A DNA stretch of 64,000 bases, from contig OY253678.1 in NCBI GenBank assembly GCA_958009085.1, forward strand, positions 558,001-622,000, written 5' to 3'. Of the stretch, positions 57,342 to 64,000 are shown in pieces (position 1 is the stretch's first letter; the number at the start of each line of letters is the position of its first letter). Made by a program: the position numbers and the translations under genes. This stretch comes from Protoeuglena noctilucae. Its lineage: Eukaryota > Chlorophyta > Pedinophyceae > Marsupiomonadales > Marsupiomonadaceae. The notes beneath the pieces were generated by a model that was not told the DNA's origin, did not search any database, and worked only from the letters and a program-made list of their open reading frames with translations.

Positions 57342-57662
57342 ATGCCCTCTGGCATTGCTGCCACCTCGCATTCGATTTGAAATAGGCCATGACGCGGGAG
57401 AACAGTGCGAGTTCTGCCAAAGCGCCAGGACCAGCCGGTCGGCTGCGTCGCGCAGGGAGCTGCTGCAGAGGCCCGCCTGCACTGCATGACGGTTAGGATT
57501 TGAGCGCGTGGAACGTTTCTTGCTGTGCAAAACCCCCAGCCCCGTCGGATCTAGATACAAAGTCATACCGGTGGCCTCTATTCACGCTTTCAATGCCTCC
57601 TCGACAGCCGCGCCCCACGGGGACAGGGGGACCCGCGCGGAACCGCGGAACGGGCCGGCGCG
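57342..57662. other. Same-strand gap between PDS5 and the phosphatase gene
   Basis: Carries the PDS5 3' end and the promoter of the purple acid phosphatase. No element stands out. Confidence 0.4.
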
Positions 57663-60013
57663 ATGGAGCTCCAGAGCCGCAGTCGGCCCAACTCGCTCAA
57701 GGGCAATGTCATCGACTCGGCGCTGCCGTACCGGCAGGCCCCGAGCAGTCACGAGGAGGGTCGCCTCACGCCCGACGTGGAGTTGCAGCCGCTGCAAGGT
57801 GCGAGGACGTTGCGCCGGCGTTTGTGGCACTGCAGCGCGAGAGTATGTCAAAGATGCTGCGGGCGTGCTGAGAGTGGCAGATTCCCTGCCATTTGCAGAT
57901 GGGCGGGAGAACAGCGGGGTGTGGGGCCTGCGGAAGCGATGGGCGTGGAACTGGCGCGCGCTGCTGATCGGCACGGCGGTCGGGGTCATCGTAGGGATCG
58001 GGATCGGCATCCAGGTTTCGATCGCGCAGGCCAAGACCGCGGGGGGACGCAGCTTCAACGTGGCTGTCATCGGCGACTGGGGAAGGCGTGGGGCATTCAA
58101 TCAGCTGCAGACGGCCGACGCCATGGGAGCTGCAGCAAGCAAGGTGATCCATGCCACATCCCGCAGTGGGCTTGATTGACTGGCGCTTGCTCTTCCCTCT
58201 CTCATCGGGCGTGCGGGTGGGCGTGACGGATTGCAAAAAACTGCCCCTGCCCGCCCGCTGCAGCATCCCGTGGACTTCGTCATCTCCACTGGCGACAACG
58301 TTTACCCCTCAGGCCTCTCGTGAGTCGCTGAGCCGGCATGCGTAGTCCAGGGGTGTCACGACGAACGGGTGGGGCGCGGCAGGCACGCAAGCAACGAGGT
58401 GCCGCACCTGGCCGCACGCGCAGAGGCCCCCACGATGTGAACGACTTCCAGGGCAGCTTCTCGAACATTTACACGGCGGCGTCCCTCAAGGTCCCCTGGC
58501 ACGCCATCCTTGGCAACCATGACTACGGCGACGGCGACCACTCGCAGTCCCCCAACTCGTGCACCCTGGTGAGCCGTGGCGGCGCGGGAGACGGCCCTGC
58601 TTCACCCACAATGTCACCCCCGCATGGCTCGCTGTGTCGGCCCTGCTCGGCTTGCTCCGACCTGCGCCTGTGACCCCCTGCAACATCCCCCATTGCTGGA
58701 GAGGCACGTGCACCACCGGTCGCGCCCGCAGTACGAGAACTCGTGCACCAACGTGGGGGAGTTAAATGAGTGCTGCTTCAAGCCCGAGCACGAGCTAGAC
58801 AGTCGTTACCGGACTGAGTCGTGGGGAGACGCCCGCTGGCACGCGTACCGGAGCTTCCAGCTGCAGCCCCAGGGCCGGACGGACGTGGAGTTCTTCTTCA
58901 TGGACACCGTGCCCTTCGTCACCAGCTACAAGGTGAGAGAGACAGGGGCAGGGCGAGCGGGTTTGGCGTCCACCGAGGGTGTGGTGTGGTGCGGACAGGT
59001 GGGTGATGGTTGGCAGAGAGGGGTAGAGCGGTGGCGACCTGCAGTGACGCCCGTGTGTATTTCGCACTCTGCCAGTTGCCAGCTGCCATTCGGTGCCAGT
59101 GCGATGCGTTGGTGCCATCTTCGCAGAGCACCCTGTGGTACGCTGGGAGCGGGGACTCTGGCCTCAACCACCAGAGCTGGCGGATGAACTTGATGGAGCT
59201 GGACAACGCGCTGGGCGCGTCGTCGGCCCGCTGGAAGATCGTCGTCGGCCACCACCCCGTTTACTCATACTCGAGCCACGGGTGAGCCAAGCAAAGCAGA
59301 GGCTACTACTACTACTCCCGGGGCATGGCGAGCGCCCGTTGATGCATGGCGGGGGTGGCAGCTGGGCAGTGACGCCAACAACAGGACACGCAACTCCTGC
59401 GTCGGCACCCTGCAGGCACACGAAGGAGCTGATCGACAACCTGGTCCCTGTGATGAAGAAGCACAAGGTTGCCCTGTACGTCAACGGGCACGACCACTGC
59501 ATGCAAGTCATCCGCAAGGACGGCATCACATACGTGACGAGCGGGGCGGGGTCCAAGGCGAGTGACACACATGAAGCGACGCGCGCACGTGTTGCCTGCA
59601 CCTGTCTCACCAGGGATGGATGCAGCTAGTGGCATGGAGCGTTTGAGCCGGTGCTACCAAACCCCGCGCTTCCGTCGACTGCGCAGATCACGCAGGGCTT
59701 CGTCAACCTGCCCACGGCGGACGGGAGCAGTCCCAGCGACGCCCTTCTCCTCTACGACAAGGTGGGGCGTTTACTCGATAATGCCATTCGCATGACCTGA
59801 GTGATGCATGGGGCGGCGTGCAAGTGGTCACCGGCTGCGTCTGCTGCCAGCGCACCGCGACCCAGGCCTGGGGTGATGCACCACGCGCCCTCTTTCGTGC
59901 CGCAGAATGGGTTTGCCCTCTTCCGTTTCGAAGGGTCCAACACCTTCTACGTGGACGTGTATGGCATTGAGCGACCCGAACCGGTCTACGTCCACACCGT
60001 GCCTCGTCCCTGA
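57663..60013 (+). CDS. Purple acid phosphatase with N-terminal membrane anchor (441 aa)
   Basis: Metallophosphoesterase that releases phosphate from esters at acid pH, related to ACP5-type purple phosphatases. Exons 57663-57798, 57836-58143, 58264-58319, 58424-58568, 58732-58932, 59127-59281, 59416-59557, 59687-59761 and 59906-60013 total 1326 nt. All metal-ligand motifs are present: VIGDWG (Asp about 126), [22 protein letters not shown] and NGHDH. In place of a signal peptide, about 86 polar residues precede one membrane helix ([17 protein letters not shown], about 88-110). This predicts a type II protein with its catalytic domain in the lumen or outside. An extra Cys-rich insertion ([20 protein letters not shown]) follows GNHDY. 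Intron 7 (59558-59686) is GC-AG (CAAG|GCGAGT), required by phase. Confidence 0.93.
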
Positions 60014-60225
60014 TCGTGCAATTGCGAGACAGCGCAGGAGGGCGGGCCAGGGTGCCAGCTCGGCATCCGGCTGTAAGCGCCTCAATGTCGTCGTCGTTCT
60101 AGGAAACCAGTCAATACAGCAGGAGTCTTATCTACCGAAAGCAGCGTCGCAAGGCTGGGCGGAACCTCTCTTTGCCACGACAACACGCTTCTGCACTTAT
60201 CGCTTTTGATGCCGTCACCCAGGCG

Positions 60226-60957
60226 TCACTTGCTGGCAGTCTGACCCTCCCCTGTGTAGCCGGACGGGGCCAGATCGCTGTGCATGGTCAGTGAAGTGCT
60301 CACATTGCCAAACGCAACAGGAACAGGCCCATCAAGGTCCACGCCGCCAGGGATATCCTTGCCCTTGGCATCCTTCTGCGATGGATTAGGACACATGAAT
60401 GAGCCAACCGTCTTTCGAGCGCGACGGGAAAGCGGCACGGGGTGGCCTGAGTGCAGCACCTGGTGGACGATGACGCGGGTGCGGCTCAGGTTGAGGCCGC
60501 CGACCGCACCAATGTGCCTCGTGTCGCGGGAGAAGTATTTGATGTCGTAGATCTGCAAGGCACGGGGCCACGGGTGGCGGGTCGCGTCAGGCAGGCACGT
60601 GCGGAGCTGTTGGGGATACAGGCAGACCCACGCGCGCACGCGCAGCCGCACCTTGTCCGTGTCCGCCCACGGCACGGAGGCCTTCCCCTGGTTCATCGGC
60701 GCCTTGGACCTGTACTGGTTGGCCTCCGAGTCTTGGGAGAGCCACTCCGACGAGGCGAGGGGCCCGGTGATCTGGATGGGCGGGAGAACGAGCACGGATG
60801 CCTTCGCCATCACATTACAGGGACCAACTGCATCATCATTTGTCGGACCATGCCACGCGGAAGATGGCAGGCGGCCGTGTGATCGCACCTTCCATGGTGC
60901 CTTCACGCCCACCCGAGCCAGCGCGTCCTTGACGCGAGACACCAAGCCGCTCGCCAT
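60226..60957 (-). CDS. Mitochondrial complex I subunit NDUFA7/B14.5a-like (171 aa)
   Basis: Exons 60957-60889, 60771-60652 and 60552-60226 are all phase 0 and total 516 nt. The core reads ITGPLASSEWLSQDSEANQY, then KASVPWADTDK and IYDIKYFSRDTRHIGAVGG. The pattern ITGP...YR...VP..D..YDI.Y..RD.R matches plant B14.5a, an accessory subunit of respiratory complex I. The first 23 residues (MASGLVSRVKDALARVG) form an amphipathic basic helix suited to mitochondrial import. The C-terminal half is longer than in land plants. It converges on the phosphatase gene (212 nt between stops) and is divergent from the CTLH gene (366 nt). Assignment is by motif memory, so moderate. Confidence 0.65.
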   Translation of the reverse strand: MASGLVSRVKDALARVGVKAPWKVRSHGRLPSSAWHGPTNDDAVGPCNVMAKASVLVLPPIQITGPLASSEWLSQDSEANQYRSKAPMNQGKASVPWADTDKVRLRVRAWVCLYPQQLRTCLPDATRHPWPRALQIYDIKYFSRDTRHIGAVGGLNLSRTRVIVHQVLHSGHPVPLSRRARKTVGSFMCPNPSQKDAKGKDIPGGVDLDGPVPVAFGNVSTSLTMHSDLAPSGYTGEGQTASK

Positions 60958-61323
60958 CGTCCCCCTAGTCGTCTGCCAGCGCTGTCGCAGGCGCCGCCGC
61001 GGCCGCTTTGACCCCCCTGTCGCTGTAGCTTTGGCAGCCGGTCCCGCGCTCTAAACGGCCGCTCCACGCTCTGGTCTCGGCGAGTGCCCGGGAAGTCTCG
61101 CAGAGGCTGGCCGTGATGCACAGCCTTCGATCTTCACGGGCGCAAGAGAAGGCGTGCAGGACCCTGGCGAAACCCGCCGCGATTTTGTCGAGCGCTGGCT
61201 CCTGGCCCCTCATATTCCGACGTGCAGCTGCACAAAGCCGCAGCCTGCCCACGCGGAGGCGAGCACGGTGCATTGGGTAGCAGCTGTCCGGTGGAAAGCG
61301 CCTGTGCGAGGGAGGCGCGGCGG
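60958..61323. promoter_or_regulatory. Divergent promoter region
   Basis: The 366 nt between the NDUFA7-like start and the CTLH gene start must serve both genes. I see no distinct element. Confidence 0.4.
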
Positions 61324-64000
61324 ATGCGGGCGAATCCATTCTCCCCGCGCAAGGTCGCCCTGCGACTGAGCGTGCTGGACCTCTTGGCCAGCGAATACTT
61401 GCTCGCGGAGGGTCTTGGGGCGTCGGACCAGGGCGAGGCCTGCGCCGAGCAGCGGGGTGCCGCGGTCATCGATGAGGTGGTGGCGATGGTTCGAGAGGGC
61501 AACAGCATGGGAGCGATAAAGGCAAGGGGCCCCCGCGGTGACGGGCAGGGTCGGGTCTGCTCGTCACGAGGGCACGGCGCCCATTCTTCCACGGGGCGCG
61601 TCGTGCGCGGCCCGCGTACGGGTCGTCGCTTTGTGTGCATCATGACGCTTTCGCTGCGCCCGACCTGTGCAGTTGGCGGAGGCGCAGTGCCCCCAGCTCC
61701 TCAAGGACGCCCACGTCCACTTCAAGCTGCTGAAGCAGGCGTACCTGGAGTCTCTGCTGGCAGTTTTCGCTGGAGACACACACAGAGATGAAGCCAAAAA
61801 GCTGCTGACCCCGCTCGGAAAGGTAAGCGTGCGCGGACGCGTGGAGGCATGCCCTAGACCATTCCCTGCCGCTGCATGGCCCCGGGTGCGCGCGTCCCGC
61901 GATATCTGCCGCTATCCGCCACACAGGCAGCACACTGTGCGTATCCTGAGGCGTTTTCCGAGATACAGCAGTGCGCGATGCTCCTGCTGGGCGATGCGGA
62001 GGCCGTTCGCCAGCAGGCCGACCAGGTGACACTCCTCCCGGGCGCGCTTCGACGCGCCGGCCGTCCTTCGACGCTTGCAAACCTTCCCCGTGTCGTGGCG
62101 TGTATTGCAGGGGCGCGTGGAGCTGGGGCGCGCGCTGCAGCGCGTGCTGCACCATCGCCAGGGCCGGGAGGACCCTCCTCTGACCCGGCTGCTCAAGTAC
62201 ATGTCGTACATCTACATCCAGAGCTCCTCGAACGCCATGAAAGGCCCCGACGACGGCGAGGTCTACGCCCTGGCGCTGGAGCTCCTGGCGCAGGCACGCG
62301 ACCCGCCGACAGGTGATCAGACGCATGCATTCAACGATTTGGGGTGCAAAAGTGGCCTCTCTGGTCCTCGCCCGGTCGGTCCACGCGTCTGCCGCTCGCG
62401 CACGCACGCAGTGCCCGAGGTGCTCCCGTTACCCGTCAGCCGTGTCCGCGAGGCGGACGTGATGCACTTGCACCGCCACCTCGGGTCGGACACGGAGGTC
62501 GCGCGCGTGGTCCTGGCGGCGTCGAATGGCAACTTGCAGCGCGCGTTCGACTCCGAAGTTCAGCGCATGAAAGTCAAGTGAGACCAAGGGGGGTTTGGGG
62601 TGTGGGGTGTGCGGGGTGGGGTGAGTGAGTCCCAGCGTGGTGGTGTGCGTCCCCCACGCCCACCCAGCGACCCGCGCCCCTCTGCCGCAGCTCAAAGCTG
62701 CTCAGCAGCCTCGTGTCCGAGTACAGCGTGTACCGCGGCCTGATCGACGAGGAGGAGGCTTCCACGTCAGGCCGCATTGATGGGGGGTCGGGCCAGCCCA
62801 GGTGACCGGCGCCCGCGCTGCCCTAGACCAGGCCGCGTGCGCCGCCCCGCAGCTAGTGCTAGTGCCGTGACGAGGGCGGGAGTGAGGCCATGGGCGATGC
62901 CACTCTCGCCGCCCTGACCCCATCCGTGAGTTGTGTGGGTGCCAGAGGTTTGCAAGAAGCTCGCACCGCCGCCCGCCCCCCGCAGTAGGCTGCGATGGGC
63001 GGTGAAGGCGGGTGCCGGGCAGGTCGACGTCGACGTGGGGGAGTGGAAGGACTACCGGGACGGAGCCCCTCGGGAGTTGATACGCAAGATCTGGGAGATC
63101 CGTGCGATGTTGGAGGCCAAGGATTTCCGAGGCGAGACGCCTTGCAGCTCTGTAGACGGATGGGAGGCGGAGCGCGCGCGGTGCGGCGGAGAGGGCCGAG
63201 GGACTTCATGCTTGGCGGCCTGCGATGGGGCACAGAGGGGTCGCACGGCGTGCGCCAACTTCCCCAGACTGCTTAGGCGATTCTGTTTCACCGGCCTCGC
63301 AGGGGCTGCCGAGGCCATCGCGAGCCTGGTCAAGGTTTCCGACGCCCAGTCCGACCGCGCCGCTCACGCCGAGCAGGGCTCCGGGCCTCGCACCTCCTGG
63401 CTGCAGCGACGCGGCGCCCTGGCATCAGCGCAGTTCGAGGCGCTGCGTGCGGAGGTCCTGGCGGCCGCGCACGCCGGCGCCGACCCCAGCGACATCCTGG
63501 CCTTGTTGCACGACTGTGTGGCACCCCTGGTCGCCCAGTTCCAGGCGACCCTCCTGCCGCGCATGAAGGAGCTCTCCCTTACGCTCCTCGGCGACCGGGA
63601 CCTCGTGGTAGCCGAGCCCGACCCGTTCGTGCTGTCGGACTTTGTCAGTGCGGCGCTCTCGGGCAGCGTCGAGGTGAGGGCGGAGCCGAGCGATGCCTTG
63701 GGGCCCAGGCGCGATTGTCTGGGCATGGCACGTGCTTGCTGGCCCTGCTCAGTTCTCCAAGCCAGTTGTATACTCATCGCCCTGGCCCACGCAGCTGCGG
63801 ACGCCTCGCCTCGTCTACCTCCTCTCGGCACTGCTCGAGGCCCACAAGGTGCGCAGCGGCAATCCTTGGCGCGGGCATCGGCGATACGTCATGCTCATCT
63901 CGCAGCGCTGCTGGCTTGCCATGGTGACACTGGCGACATCGGCGCTATGGGTGGCGTGAGTGGCACCATCTCTTTGACCCTCGCAGAGCTGGTTCCTGCG
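61324..64000 (+). CDS. CTLH-like multi-exon protein, runs off right edge
   Basis: Exons 61324-61521, 61673-61822, 61927-62025, 62111-62312, 62412-62577, 62691-62801, 62986-63131, 63303-63673, 63795-63848 and from 63987 onward keep frame and phase throughout. The N-terminal helices (LSVLDLLASEYLLAEGLG) could be a degenerate LisH. The following block (IDEVVAMVREGNSMGAIK, LAEAQCPQLLKDAHVHFKLL, then YPEAFSEIQQCAMLLLGD) has the helical layout of a CTLH/CRA domain, known from GID/CTLH ubiquitin ligase and RanBPM proteins. The later exons (ELIRKIWEIRAMLEAKDF, FEALRAEVLAAAHAGADPSD) are helical but unassigned. Two introns are GC-AG: the first (AAAG|GCAAGG at 61522) and the seventh (CGAG|GCGAGA at 63132). 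A second gene starting in the later part cannot be excluded. Confidence 0.6.

Noticed and set aside
1-64000. Bacterial or viral origin, transposons, tRNA or rRNA genes
   Set aside because: Genes have spliceosomal introns and eukaryotic products throughout; no transposase, reverse transcriptase, capsid protein, terminal repeat or tRNA-like fold was recognised.

Overview
This is nuclear DNA from a GC-rich (roughly two-thirds G+C), gene-dense green alga. Three plant-lineage genes point there: a CGL160-type assembly factor for the chloroplast ATP synthase, an AP2/ERF transcription factor, and plant-like versions of NUP205, UBP26/USP48 and an ankyrin-TPR co-chaperone. Introns are many and short (about 65-330 nt). 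A CFAP58 gene (axonemal protein) shows that the lineage keeps cilium genes. I do not assign a species; a compact chlorophyte such as a trebouxiophyte would fit.

I place 22 protein genes, from left to right: HARE-HTH nuclear protein (-, runs off the left edge), an unassigned protein with an SNN-WL-RKL motif (+), CGL160-like (-), V-ATPase subunit e (+), thymidine kinase (+), NUP205 (-, 19 exons), UBP26/USP48 deubiquitinase (+, 14 exons), a small secreted Cys/His protein (+), CFAP58 (-), a GNAT acetyltransferase-like protein (-), a METTL21-type methyltransferase (-), a membrane-anchored coiled-coil protein (+), an ankyrin-TPR co-chaperone with a His-rich tail (-), Pol I subunit RPA12 (+), RNase P/MRP subunit RPP30 (-), AP2/ERF factor (+), an unassigned conserved-looking protein (+), DEAD-box helicase DBP5/LOS4 (-), cohesin regulator PDS5 (+, with a 200-N gap), purple acid phosphatase (+), a complex I NDUFA7-like subunit (-), and a CTLH-like protein running off the right edge (+). 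Exon borders were set by hand from GT/GC-AG sites, phase and family resemblance. Most gene models close exactly in frame.

Genes mostly alternate strand, so many pairs are divergent with a shared short promoter or convergent with almost no space. RPA12 and RPP30, both in ribosomal RNA production, have stop codons only 14 nt apart.

The most notable system-level signal is the splice sites. About ten of some 109 introns that I could place use a GC donor, nearly always AG|GCGAG. I see no transposon, retroelement, CRISPR array, rRNA or tRNA gene.
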